Part shown: one piece after another, positions 33,531-46,152 of the stretch
Numbering within the stretch: position 1 is the stretch's first letter
Layout: each line of letters opens with the position of its first letter
NCBI GenBank assembly: GCA_964036195.1
Contig: OZ038457.1
Location: forward strand, 13,853,147-13,917,146
DNA: 64,000 nucleotides
Direction: 5' to 3'
Origin: Sphaerolaimus hirsutus
Lineage: Eukaryota > Nematoda > Chromadorea > Monhysterida > Sphaerolaimidae
Made by a program: the position numbers and the translations under genes
The notes under the pieces: generated by a model
Seen by the model: the letters and a program-made list of their open reading frames with translations, nothing else
Databases searched by the model: none
Told to the model about the DNA's origin: nothing

Positions 33531-34776
33531 GCATGTTCCAGCGTGACGCTGCATTGGACTATATACAACAACTTCAGGATGACGTAAACATAGCCAGATC
33601 TGTGGTATACTTTGCCGACGATGACAACACATACGATGTGTGAGTATTCCACAACATTTGCCAAGTGATGTCTGTTGGAGTCTGGCCTGTAGGTCAGTTC
33701 CATTTTCCGTTTCCATTTCCATTTGGCCTCCCATCCGTTCACCAGGCCCTGTAAACGAGCATTCCTCCGGGGCAGGCCTGATACGCACATCTGCCCGATA
33801 CGCACATTTGCACGTTTTTTTCACTTGACACTTTTTCAAGTGATTTTCAGATATGAGTAAAGTGAAAAAAAGTTGCGCAATGACATTAGTGAACTTTTTT
33901 CACTTCACTCATATCTGAAAATCACTTGAAAATGTGTCAAGTGAAAAAAACATTGAAAAATAGCCATTTTTCACTGTTTTTCACTTGACACATTTTCAAG
34001 TGATTTTCAGATATGAGTAAAGTGAAAAAAGTTCACTAATGTCATTGCGCAACTTTTTTTCACCTTACTCATATCTGAAAATCACTTGAAAAAGTGTCAA
34101 GTGAAAAAAACGTGCAAATGTGCGTATCGGGCAGATGTGCGTATCAGTGCACCCCCCATTCCTCCCACTCTTGGATACGTCAGAGTTTATTCCAGTTTAG
34201 TTAAATTTATGAGAGAATTTACTAAATAGGTGATAGGTTCGACTTAAATTTTAACAGGTTTGGTAGGCGGAGTCAGAGTTGAAGCACCAAAAGTGGATGA
34301 GAATAACAGCAGACTGATTGGCTGGGATGTGGATTACATGAAAAAAAGAAAATTTGCAACAGACATGGCAGGCTTTGCTGTCAATACAGATTTGATTATA
34401 AAACAACATGCACGTTTCAATGACAAGAAGTGCAAGCAAACCCTATTTGAGTCAAGTTTTTTGGAACAACTTAATGTCACCTGGGATAAGGTGCAAGCAT
34501 TTCAGCATAAACCAGGTTATTTCTTAATATGTGGGCTTTGAAATGCTTGCCAAAAGTCTTTAAATGCAAGCCGGGGACTACATTATGCATAGCATAAGAC
34601 TCTTCACGGAATTCTTTAAATTTGAAAGTATTGTAAGTATGCAGTAACAAATAACTTATCTACCAAACCTCATCTCAATTTTTCATACAGCTTCCAGTGC
34701 CCCGCATGAGGTGCTTGTCTGGCACACAAAAACAGTACATTCTGGAACTAACAAGACTGTTGGCATGGCCAACTAA
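33531..34776 (+). pseudogene. Glucuronosyltransferase copy 2: catalytic exons with stop
   Basis: Exon 33531-33692 encodes MFQRDAALDYIQ and VYFADDDNTYDV, then an in-frame TGA (33641-33643) where the intact copy has CGA. Exon 34258-34515 (GLVGGVRVEAPKVDENN, KRKFATDMAGFAVNTDL, ESSFLEQL) is intact. The last exon, 34691-34776, encodes EVLVWHTKT and ends four residues early (TAA for CAA). The first two catalytic exons are missing beside it, so this is the right half of the interrupted locus whose left half is at 25264-25951. The DXD exon is present on both sides, so the locus was partly duplicated before or during the insertion. Unless the TGA is read through, the copy is dead. Confidence 0.85.
33769..34157. 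mobile_element. Nested-palindrome MITE
   Basis: The outer arms ctgatacgcacatctgcccg and its inverse enclose four alternately inverted copies of a unit of about 60 bp (tttttcacttgacac...tcagatatgagtaaagtgaaa). The 8-9 bp word cattcctcc flanks both sides just outside GGGG.../...CCCC ends, which suggests a target duplication of hAT size. The insertion is absent from the equivalent intron of the intact copy at 44.0-44.16 kb. Confidence 0.8.
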
Positions 34777-34779
34777 TTT

Positions 34780-36170
34780 GAGACATGACCGACTTCATAT
34801 TCACTTAATGTGTGGTGGTGTGCCTTTCTTACCAACCATATTTTTGTGATAAAAACCTTCTGTATTTTCTCTAGATACCCCAACCCAACCTCTTGAAATA
34901 CTCCAACCAAAATAAACTGTGGAGAGAATTTAAATAAAGAACTGAAGCTTTTCATCTGTGTAATGCATAAAACATGTTAAAAGAGAAACAATGACAGGGC
35001 TGCATTACATAGCACAGGTTTATACTGTACTTCACTGTTTATCTGTACTTATCCCATAGAAAATTACTACCGTCCTATTTTTTTCATCAACTTTTTACCC
35101 GCCCTTCTATTGGAGACCGCCCTTCTATTTTTTTCGCCATTTTTTTCAGCGAATTGTTTTCACGTTCTGCCAAGGTTTTCAAAATGTTACGTCACAGACA
35201 GTTCATGGAATGGGGATAAATACATAGAGCTCATTCAGCATTTGATGTTAAAATACCACAAATTCAATGGACCAAAGCCACTAAATTACTGCGTCCGCTA
35301 TCATTATTATTTTTATTTATGCATTTGGCACAATTCCAGCGCTTTGTGTACCTTATATTGAATACCGCCCTTCTAATTATTTTGTGGCCCAAATCAAGTC
35401 GAAAAAGTGTACCTTCTATTGGAGACGCCCTTCTATTGGAGACCCGCCCTTCTATTAGCAGAAATACAGTATCCAACAAAAAGTTGATGCTGCAGCCAAA
35501 CATGACATGTGTAGAGATTGTGATTGGGGCGAGGTTTGGGATTGGGGTGGTCTTTTTTCAAAAGTTCAAAGAACTGTAAATGGAGGCATCAAAATTCAGC
35601 CAAAATCTATAGTACCGAAACCTATGCTCACCTCCCTAGCGACCCTTCAAATATTTTCAGGAGAAAATTAAAAACTTGTGGATGGGGCAACCTTCATGGC
35701 TTAGTTAGGCATACACTCGTAGGGCAAATCATGCACTACAAGTGTATATAGTTCACGTTTGTCAACTCTCAAAATACCCCCAGGGGGCTAATTTTTTCAC
35801 AGTCGAAATTTTTACGGGGGGAGTTTCACCAGAATTTTAGTGAATTTCCAGTACTTATTTGTTTGTAACATACGCAGACGTAGAAAAATGCAACAATGAC
35901 CAACATGTTACACAGTCTATAGACTTATATTTGGAAGTATTTATGTATGTAGCTGGAATTAACCCTGTTCTAACGTAACACAGTCATTGTTTTTAAAGTG
36001 TGTTCTGCATTGCCCAGATCACAAACCACAGCTTTTGTCGTTTACGTTCTCTTTAGATTGAATTTGGGGGGGTATTTCGAGGTGGGGGGGTTATAAATTC
36101 ATCGTGGCTATTTTGTGGGGTGGTATTTCAAGGAAATATGATATCTAAGCATTCTTGAGTATTTGTAATT
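34780..36170. other. Non-coding stretch
   Basis: Sequence downstream of the broken glucuronosyltransferase. 35060-35470 has repeated 'cgcccttctattggagac'. 35770-36148 is a decayed CCTCGAAATA-type element. No exon can be supported. Confidence 0.45.
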
Positions 36171-36199
36171 TGTCAACACTAGTTGTCACTTCAGCTCCT

Positions 36200-36970
36200 A
36201 TTTGTTGTTATGCTGTAAATCACCTTCACCCTTTATCAAAATGCCTGACACTGGCGCAAGTACCAGAAAGCAGAAAGTGGCATGCTGTTTCCTGCTCTGG
36301 CGCTTGGCACTGTTGTGTTTGGAAAAGCATCATGGTTATTTTGTATTTCGCACCAAAGTCCTAGCATTTTTTCCATCACAATTCATAACTACGTGCACTG
36401 ACTGGTGTTGTTATGAAGCACTTTCATACTTCAAATAATTGAGTCATTACAAGAGCTTTATAACCATCCCGTAATTCGCTAATTAGCAGGCACAGGCACA
36501 TTGCATAACACTCACTCAAAAAATTTCTATTTCTATATCAAAAGAATCACTATAGAGTCCGCTGACCGCATGCTATGCGTTTTTCTGCAGGACTGCATGC
36601 CATATGCCAATCGCCACACAAAAATGACACCAAGCATCAACACTGCCATTGAAAAAAGGGGTGCCAGGCACCACTGGCACCACCCCTGAGGGGGCACTGA
36701 TATTGCATCAGTGCCATGGCACCATTCCATCACTTGTCCCAACTCAACATTTGAACAAGTGACTGAACAAAACTTTATAAGCTTTCACCCTTTATCGAAA
36801 TGCCTGACACTGGCGCAAGTACCAGAAAGCAGAAAGTGGCATGGTGTTTCCTGCTCTGGCGCCTGGCACTGTTGTGCTTGGAAAAGCATCACAGTGATTT
36901 TTGTATTTCGCACCAAAGTCCTAGCACTTTTTCCATCACAATTCATGCACTGACTGGTGTTGTTACAATG
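36200..36970. repeat. Direct duplication of a 200-bp segment
   Basis: About 36225-36420 is repeated at about 36785-36970 with few changes (caccctttatc-aaatgcctgacactggcgcaagtacc...). Both translate in part as MPDTGASTRKQKVA, but the sequence belongs to the GGCGCCA/'cctggcactttttccatcac' repeat family, so I do not call a gene. Confidence 0.55.
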
Positions 36971-37066
36971 AAGTGCCACAATGAAGCACCAATTTGTCAT
37001 CACAAGCTGGGAAACATGTTTTTTTGGAAACATGGCAGTCAGCTTTCATTTTACAACAGGCACTTC

Positions 37067-38403
37067 TAGGGTTGAAAAAAACAACGTTTTTTTAACTCGA
37101 TGTTTTTTTTTAAAAACAACAACGTTTTTTTTTCAACACGTTTTTTTAAAAGCTCAGAGATATGACCTTGTGTCGACATATATGTATTTCCTCGAAATAC
37201 CCCCCCCCTCGAAATACCCCCCCCTCGTTTGACCCCCCCCCCCCTCTCGGGACCACTATGAAACAATCACCCCCCCCTCGAAATACCCCCCCCCCCCAAA
37301 TTGAGTGTAAAGGGAACGTACATGACAAATACTGCAGTTTGTGTTATGTGTACTGCAGAACACACGTTAAAACAATGTCGGTGTCACGTTAGAACAGTGT
37401 ACATATACTCGGCGTACATGATACTCTGCCTTTGCACTGATTTATGTCTCGTGTTGGAAGCGTGCCAATGATCATTTAATCATGCGATTTCCCTAAAAAG
37501 ATGGAAAAAAATCATCGATGTGTATATGTTAATGAATAACACTATAACAACAATCAATTTTGCATCTTTTGATGCAACTCGCACGCGTTCACCATCGTTG
37601 GCACACTTCCAGCTGGAACCACGCGTGCAAGGTGTAAAGTAAGCGGAGTATACCATCTACATACTAATATTAGTCTACAGAACCTTATAAATGGCGGTTT
37701 TTGTTGCATTTTTCGACGTCTGCGTACGTTTCAGACGACTATTTCGTACTTGGTTTTCAAAAATTTTCTTGTGAAATAATAACCCCCCCCCCTCGAAATA
37801 CCCACCCCCTCGTTTAACCCCCCCCCTCTCGGGACCACTATGAAACAATCACCCCCCGGGGGGTATTTCGAGGAAATACGGTAGGTATATAAGACAGTGG
37901 GAATACTCTGTGATGTTATATATGACCATACAATGGCTGTGGAGCCATGGGATAGCATTATAAGTGGTGATTTGTGTCAAAAATATCCATTTTTTGTCAA
38001 CATGTTCGTATATCGCCTTATAGTCGAATGTTCGTGACTTCAGGTGAAGTTTGGCATGGAATAGTGACCAAACAAGGTTAAAAAACGAGGTTGTTACTTT
38101 AGGAGGGATGTAACAAACTGTGGAGGTACATGGAAGCACATTCACTCAATATTATATACTACAGCAACATATGACGGCTTATTAACCCATGGTAGTACAT
38201 AGAAATGGATGCTTTGATACTAAAAGTGCCACAAAACCGATGAAAACAACAACAAATGTCAATTTGTGTGTGAAATTGCGTGCTTGCGCGCAAAAATTTT
38301 GCAAAATACCTAGTGCTTAGTACTAAAAATTTCAGCCAATGTTTTAAAAAAAACATTTCAGATGTCATGTTTTTTTTTAAAAACAAAACATCGGCCAACC
38401 CTA
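37067..38403. mobile_element. AGGGTTGG hAT MITE, split by a later insertion
   Basis: It starts tagggttgaaaaaaaca and ends ggccaaccta-like (ccaaccctA), flanked by the perfect 8-bp duplication ggcacttc (37059-37066 and 38404-38411). About 37180-37883 is a CCTCGAAATA-type G/C-run element which itself contains a copy of the 'tactcggcg' element (37401-37655). There are thus three levels of nesting. Confidence 0.8.
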
Positions 38404-38409
38404 GGCACT

Positions 38410-40280
38410 TCAGATAGGCTAACACACTGCATGTTCAGAAAAATGGTGAATTGAATCTAAAGAAATTTTTTATCGCAAGCTGGAAATCATGAAAAATTCA
38501 GGCCATCATTTAAAAATTCATTTTCACTGGTTATGTGACAATCAGTAACGCTATTTTGGTCGATTTGCATTGTTTCCATCGTCAGTGAATTGTCATCCAT
38601 TGTTGTAAAATTCTTCCATTGTCAGTCAGTACAAAAATACAGTACAGTGCTTGACAACAGTATATTTGTGAACGGTGCAATAGCAGTCCTCTACTACCTC
38701 GCAGGTATTAAGCAGGGTTGGTTGTACAAAAAATTAATTTTACAAAATGTGTATAAAAATTTGATGTTTCATTTTATTTCATTCCAACAAGTCTCTAATA
38801 CAAAAAAATACCATTTTGTAAAAGTGTTATAACAATAAGTAATCCTGCATTACAAGGTAACAGAACAAGTATGCAGATTATTACAAAAATGAAATTTTAA
38901 CATTTCACATTTTTTGTTCTGATTAAACTCGATGGATGTGATGCCATACAATATTATCCCGGTTAAATACCGTACTTCCTCGAAATACACCCTGGGGGTT
39001 TATTTTTTTTCAGAGTGGAAATTTTGAGGGGGGTATTTCGAGGGGGGGGGGCTTATTCGAGGGGGGGGGGGGGGGGTTTATTAGTTCGTCAAAAATTTTC
39101 ACGAAATTCATAGTTAAGAGTATGCTTTTATATACCGAAAACAGGTAATCAACGTGTCCAAGTAGGGTAAACTTGGACATATTTATCAACGTCCATCGGT
39201 ACAGAAACTAGTATAATACATGTGTAGCTGCGATCCAAACTGCAACCAATATATACACCATGTACATTGTATACATCATGTACATAATTCCAGACGGGGG
39301 TATTTCGAGGGGGGGTTAGTTTTTCCAGCTCAAAAACACCTGAGGGTATTTTGAGGGGGGGTTAATTCAAGGGGGGGGGGTAAATCGAGGAAATACGGTA
39401 GGTTACTTATGTTTTACATTTGAATTTGACCATACTGATTCCAGTCCTTTCGCCTTTTCACTATTTCTGTTTTTGCAGAAACAAACTATTTGTTCTTTGT
39501 GTTTTAAACAGCGCGCATGGGGGCCCTTTGCAATGAGCACAGGGGTTTAGTACGGTGGGGGTGGGGGGGGGGGGGTTACTCGGCAGACATGAAATGAGTC
39601 AGTGATTCCGTTTTTAGGTACAAAAATACTTTAGACCATTGACTTCCATAGGCCTTAATGTTGCCGAGTTTTATTTGGATTAGCTTTCTTTTGTATACGA
39701 TTTTACAAAAAATACACAAACATATGAATTTTTATACAATTTAACAATTTGAAAAATACACACGTTTTTCATTTTAAACAAGCATCGTTTTATACTTTAT
39801 TTCCAGATATATCTTATTTATCGAGATCTTATTTTATTCTCAAGTTTTCCATTTTATCTTGATTTCATATTTTTTTGAGATTTTGCCTACCCTGGTATAG
39901 AGCGTTCTTTCTTCGAACATTGTGCAGTGTCACTAGAAATACGAAATATTTATGCAGAAGACAGGTTAATGCCAAGGGCGGGTTAAACAATGGAAGCGGG
40001 CCGCCTTGAATTCCTGAACAGAGGTTGTCAAATTTGAAGTTTTCGCTGGGAACCTGCAGGATTTTTGAACAAGAATGGGGCGTTATTGTACCGATTGGAT
40101 AACGTTAGACATCGGTTGGATACCATTGGATACACAGTGGGATTGGAATATTTTCTGAAGCTAAGGGCCGTTTGCATAACTTTTCAGTTTTTTTTTGCAT
40201 TCGGCCCGTAAATTTCCATACATTTTGTCATTTTTAACATGATTAAGTATACGCGGCGGACATCATACTTAGTATGAAAA
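38410..40280. other. Non-coding stretch with one G/C-run element
   Basis: 38968-39400 is a CCTCGAAATA element (taccgtacttcctcg to gaggaaatacggta). From about 39900 the sequence matches 24.0-24.4 kb, the left boundary region of the segmental duplication. No coding exon is seen. Confidence 0.5.
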
Positions 40281-42060
40281 CCTGGCGCTATCTTGCCGTC
40301 GCAATGGCCAGAAAGAGCGCCATGGCGCAATATTTTTCCTGGCGCTGAGGCTTGGCGCTAGAAACAAAGCAAAAAGCCTCTCGGCGCTTGGCGCCATTTT
40401 GCTCTGACGTCATTGGTGCTTGGCCCTGGGTGTTGGAAAAGTGCCATGACACTTTTGGCGCTTGGCGCCAAAGTTCTGGCGTTTTTACATCACTAGTGTA
40501 GTATATATTATCTAGCCAATGTGCTGCCACATACTTCCGGTGTTAACTGTCAATGTATGAACATTTTCTTATAACCTTATTTAAGCACGATTACATGCTG
40601 CACTTACTCGATATCACGAACATCTGACAAAACGCGATATAAATATACGAGGCGACATAAAAATGAATAATCCTGACAGAAATCACCATCTATAACACGG
40701 CTCCACAACCATTCTATGGCTACAAATAACATCACATCGTGGCGGAGGATGCAGAGATTTTCGCGAAGTAGTGCAAAGTGGCTGCCTTTTTGCGTTACAC
40801 GCGTTTTTACACGACTCTGGATCTTGGATTGTCACTGACGCTGACAAAAACATCGGTTGATTCAGTATTTATATTGGTGGAAAATTTCAGTACCTACTGT
40901 GGAATGTTTGGTTTTATTTGTAATTTGTCAGAATATAGGTATAATACTTAAAAATTTTGGGTTGACCAAAAAGGGCTTTTCCATTTCTGTGGGTGCAAAA
41001 ATGCAACAAAAAAAACGTGGTAAGAATCAGAATTAAAAAATAAATACAAATAAAATACACAATACAAATTGCTGTTTCTTTTTGTCGCTTTTGAAAGAGG
41101 ATTTGTGACTTCGGTGGAGGTAATGAGAGCATCCTCCTTGGAATCATGGTTTAATCAGCTACACTCAACACAGCAGTGACGTCTCTCAACACAATAGGGA
41201 TCTTTATCAGGCAAGGGTTCTGTATATTTTGATACCCGCATGGGGTTCAGATAAATGGATACTAAATACTGCTCCAGGGGATAAATGTCTATAGAATTAA
41301 ATATCCATATAACATCTATCCCTCTAGAGGAGCGATTTGCTATCTATCCAACACCCAGAAGGGTCAACATCTGGGATAGACCTGCTGTGTGAATAACTCC
41401 AATCCATGCCCATCTACAATCTTTGCAATGTGTGAGCAGAATGAATTTTTGTAGTTTTTTAATTTTAATTTCATGTTATTATAATGGCTCAAACCACAAA
41501 AAAAATTGAAACTTTGAAGGTGTTGTTTTGTGTGACGTGAAACAAAAAAATTCCCTGGAAGAAAAGGCTAAAATACATTTTCAAATAATGTTCGTCAAAT
41601 TCTAAAAATACAGAAAGTTGCGACAGAAAAAAGAAAATGAGGTTGAAAAATAAAAAAATTGAGATGGAAAAATGGATGCAGAAAGCAATGTAGTGGACAG
41701 AAATTGGAAATGTCTGCTTTCGGCGAATGGAAAGCTAAAACCCTGATTGAACCCACACAACCCCGCACCATTTTTCAGCTATCTATCGCTCTGGAGGAGC
41801 GATTTACCATATTTGTGAACACCCACAGGGGTCAAAATCTACAACACCCCTGATGAATGCCCTCAAGCATACAAACATAATCGTCATGCAATGGGGTAAG
41901 GGACAACCTCTGAACGTTGTAAACATGCCTTGGCCGCTGGAACTTTGCTATTTATAATGCACGCATCATTCCATACATCGTGTGAGTTTGTAGTTCTCTT
42001 TTTTGTTTAGAGTTTTCAAAGTGTTAGGCTTCAAAATTGATGTGCAAACAATCGAGCAGA
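40280..42060. other. Non-coding: GGCGCCA copy and duplicated upstream flank
   Basis: 40280-40495 is a GGCGCCA repeat. 40740-42060 corresponds to 24.70-25.26 kb with extra insertions. 'gagcgatttgc' type blocks occur twice here (about 41330 and 41800), so the flank itself contains a repeat. Confidence 0.5.
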
Positions 42061-42065
42061 CTTAG

Positions 42066-44690
42066 CCTCTCTAACGACCGGCACCTGTCCGCACATATTT
42101 ATAGTGACGCCCACCTACACGCGGCTCACACAGAAAGCAGACCTGACAAAGATGATGCAAGCAATTTCTTTGGCCGGTGTTTGACTCGATAATTTTGGCA
42201 CATCATGTAGTCGCGTGGATAAGACAACCAGCACACAATATTACCGTACTTCTTCATTAGAATAGCGCCGTTCTTTCCATTGACTATTTTTACCCGCATT
42301 CTTATTGGAGGCTGCCGTTCTATTTATTCACACACTTTGCATTTCAACATATCCTTTCTCAGCTTCATTTTTTATAAAACTTTAGCCATGTTTGATTATA
42401 AGAGCATCTATTTTAGATTTAACATTTGAATGTCTGCAAGCCGACTTAATATCTGCAAGATGTTCTATTAGAAGAAATATGGTAGATCACTCAATGGCCA
42501 ATGCTATTTATACAGGGTGCGGCAATTTAGACGCCCCCTCTAGATTTCGAATAACTTGTCACTCGGTGGTCGGATTAACGTCAAATTTTAGGTCAACATT
42601 TACAACTAAATAGGAAAGGATCCCTGAAAATATGCGATAGCTCCACTCGTTCTCAAGTCATTCATGCAAACACCAAGAATTGTCGCTTTACTACCACCTC
42701 GTGGCAATACACATTGACAAAATAGAGGCTGCAGATGAAACCTAGATCGGTTGCAGTTGGCTATTCATAAGAGTGGTGGTTACATTGAGTGATCACTTGT
42801 AGCATTTTGTGAGTCAGTGCACATCACTCCTTCATAATAAAAATTTTGCACTGGTTATTGTGCGTTTTTATCGTTCAATGCCTATCGTCACCAAGGACGT
42901 AGCCAGGGGGGGGTGGGGGGCGCTCCCCCCTTCCCGGGTCGGACAAAAAAATATGCCAGAAATGGCACTTCCGTAGAGATTTTGTTTGTGTCTCGGAAAA
43001 ATTTTGCGCGCAAGCGCGCTTTTCGTCACTCTGCTGTATATTTCATTGGTACCTATAGTTTGGGACAAAAAAGCACCCAAAATCTGTCCCGGTCGCCGTA
43101 TATGTATGTAAAATACATACACGTACAGCGGTGTTTGGCGCCATTGCCAACGACAATGGCGCCATGGCGCGGCGCCTACGAATGGCGCTAGCGCCAAGGC
43201 GCCATTCCTTTACCACAGGGATAAAATTTTAGGGGGAGGGGGCGCCGCCCCCCCCCGTTCGCCGGGCTCCGTATACAATTCCCCCCCCCCCCGCTCAAAA
43301 ATCCTGGCTACGTCCCTGATCGTCACGAGGTGTTGCTAGTGACAATTACGCGTTTGCATGAATAACTTTAGAACGAGTAAAACTATCGCAGCCACATTTT
43401 TAAGGATCCTTTCCTATTTAGTTGTTAATGTTGACCTAAAATTTGACGTTAATCCGACTACCCAGTGATAAGTTATTCGAAATCAAAGGGCAGGGCGTCC
43501 AAATTGCTGCACCCTGTACATCAGTGACCTAATTATCGAGTCAACATGCCGTTAAACAATCCCAGTCTCAATTGATACTGACCTGGATTGTGGTTGAGGA
43601 TGCAGCAGTTAAAAATGCGAAAGTGACTAGGTTGCTCAAAAGAGCGGAGTTTCCCTGTGTGCATCTAGTGAGCAAAACACCAAAGGGAGCTGTGGGAAGA
43701 GGTGAAATTGTCTTTTTATGTGTTTATTGGATCTGAAAATGAAACTTTTAATAAAGGAGATTGGTACTTAACATTTCAGATTCACATAAATATATGCTTT
43801 GCATATCAGGTTTACACATATACTTTACATAAAAAGATTTACATATCGGGTGCAGGCATGTTCCAGCGAGATGCTGCATTGGACTATATACAACAACTTC
43901 AGGATAACGTGAACATAGCCAGATCTGTGGTATACTTTGCCGACGATGACAACACATACGATGTGCGAGTATTCCACAACATTTGCCAAGTGATGTCTGT
44001 TGGAGTCTGGCCTGTAGGTCAGTTCCATTTTCTATTTCCATTTGGTGCCCATTCACCAGGCCCTGTAAACAAGCATCCCTCCCACTCAAAAATCACCTCA
44101 CAGAGTTAAATTTATGAGAGTTTCCCAAAAATTGTGATAGGTTTGACTTAAAATTTAACAGGTTTGGTAGGTGGAGTCAGAGTTGAAGCACCAAAAGTGG
44201 ATGAGAATAACAGCAGACTGATTGGCTGGGATGTGGATTACATGAAAAAAAGAAAATTTGCAACAGACATGGCAGGCTTTGCTGTCAATACAGATTTGAT
44301 TATAAAACAACATGCACGTTTCAATGACAAAAAGTGCAAGCAAACCCTATTTGAGTCATGTTTTTTGGAACAACTTAATGTCACATGGGATAAGGTGCAA
44401 GCATTTCAGCATAAACCAGGTTATTTCTTAACATGTGTTTTGAAATGCAAGCCAAAAGTCTTATACTGGCAAGCCAGGGACTACATTATGCATAGCATAA
44501 GACTCTTCACTACATTCTTTAAATTTGAAAGTATTGTATCAATGCAGTAACAAATAACTTATCTACCAAACCTTATCTAAATCTTCATACAGCTTCCAGT
44601 GGCCCGCAGGAGGTGCTTGTGTGGCACACAAAAACAGGACATTCTGGAACTAACAAGACTGTTGGCATGGCCAACCAATTTGAGACATGA
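42066..44690 (+). CDS. B3GAT: Glucuronosyltransferase (GlcAT/B3GAT-like), intact copy, 5' partial
   Basis: Exons are 42066-42178, 43566-43701, 43856-44017, 44162-44419 and 44593-44690 (TGA). All joins from the second exon on are in phase. The protein has the hallmarks of the family that moves glucuronic acid from UDP-GlcA to galactose on glycoprotein or proteoglycan linkers in the Golgi. These are IVTPTYTRLTQKADLTKMMQ, WIVVEDAA, the metal-binding VYFADDDNTYDV, SVGVWPVGLVGG, GWDVDYMKKRKFATDMAGFA, ESCFLEQL (position of the catalytic Glu) and the C-terminal EVLVWHTKT. The N-terminal cytosolic tail, membrane anchor and stem are not found in the window, so either earlier exons lie in missed sequence or the copy is a partial duplicate. 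The first intron contains a 1 kb transposon. Of three copies in the window this is the only one without a stop or frameshift. Confidence 0.85.
42513..43516. mobile_element. TA-flanked DNA transposon, non-autonomous
   Basis: Termini cagggtgcggcaatttagacgcc and, inverted, cagggtgcagcaatttggacgcc have extended inverted similarity over about 170 bp and are flanked by TA on both sides, as in Tc1/mariner elements. No transposase is present. It lies in the first intron of the intact glucuronosyltransferase and is absent at the matching position of copy 1. Another MITE (42893-43318) is inserted in it. Confidence 0.8.
42893..43318. mobile_element. hAT-type MITE, CAAGGACGTAGCCAGG family
   Basis: It starts caaggacgtagccagg and ends cctggctacgtccctg, flanked by the perfect 8-bp duplication atcgtcac (42885-42892 and 43319-43326). 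The interior has long G- and C-runs, a 'gcgcgcaagcgcgc' palindrome and a GGCGCCA block. A sister copy is at 54772-55218. Confidence 0.85.
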
Positions 44691-44887
44691 CCGAGTTCAT
44701 GTTCACTTAATGTGTGGCAGTGTGCCTTCCTCACCAACCATGTTTTTGTGACAAAAACATTCTGTATTGTCTCGAGATACCCCTACCCAAAATTGACTGT
44801 AAATATAATTTTTTAACTGAAGCTTTCAATCTGTGTAATGCATCCAATCTGTGTATTATATATATATATTATATATATATATATATA

Positions 44888-46152
44888 AACTGGTGGAAAA
44901 TATAAATGAGAAAATCACTTTATTGTATTTTACAGATCCCACATGCAAGCTGTCAGGCTGTCATCTTGTGTGAGGGTGACCCCAAGTGTTCACTATATAT
45001 ACCCTAGGGGGCACCCCCCTCAGGCCACCCTTGGTGCAGAAAATAATTTTTTAATCATTTTTTTCTGGAAAATATAAATGAGAATTCCATACAAATTTTT
45101 GTTCCCGATGAAATTTAAATTTTTAATAAATTTTTTCTAAACACTTTAGACAAAAAAGTTTTTTTGACATTGGTAGAGTGTAAGTACGTGCAACTTTTCT
45201 ACCCCCTCAGAAACCCCAGAAGCCCCACACGATGATGGCATTGTTGATCAAATAAAAAATTTTTTTTGGAGAAATACATAGGTTAGAAAAAGTGGACAAT
45301 CCACTATCCCAAGCTATTTATGGAGCACATCAGGGCCAGAATTGGCTCGCTCAGTGTCAGGGGCAACATATGGCTGCTCCTGGGTTCCATTTTTGCACTT
45401 ATGTATTTTTTATAGCAAATGATAAAAACAGCCTGATAAAAACAGATTGTGTAAAGAGGGCACTCGCGTGACGGCGCGTCCAGCGCCTGCAGTGTCATGA
45501 TGCAAATTAAAAAATACTTGTGCCCATTCAATGTGGGCACTAAGTATCTGATAAAAACCTATAGGGGCTGATGGGCAATGTGCCCTGTATCTAGTGTGAC
45601 TAGCCCAGACAAATAAAGAGGTCATGTACAGAAAATCAAAAATCAGTTTTTTAATTACAACCACAATTTAGGTAATCACAAAGTTTAAAATCATTGTTGA
45701 CATGGCTTCGTGGCACATGTCTGTATATTGGGGGTAATTTTTGTGTGGGTGAGTGGACTGGGGGTCAAAATATACCCCCTACTTACCAGTGGGTCAAAAG
45801 ATGGCTTTGGGCAAGCGACAGGGAATTTTTATTTTTTGAAAAAGCACCAACACAAGTGTATTCATCACTTGTGTTGTCAGCACACAAAAAAAAGGCTGCA
45901 CACATTACCGCAGCCATATTTTGTGTGGTTTTTTGAAAATTCTCATTTATATTTTCCGGGAAAAAATTGGCAAATTTTTTTCATTTATCTGTAGCAGCAG
46001 AACAGGGGGGTGCCATGGGGTGCCACTTGGCATTTATGTAGGCAAATGTTGTGGGCACCCCCACAACAAATGGCAGCCATATTGGGCTGCACGTTTCCCT
46101 GTGAGATTGTTATGAAAAATGAGGTACCTGATTTCTCATTTAAATGTGCCAC

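Noticed and set aside
36202..37069. Duplicated ORF starting MPDTGASTRKQKVA
   Set aside because: It lies in the GGCGCCA/'cctggcactttttccatcac' repeat family. The two copies keep different frames downstream.
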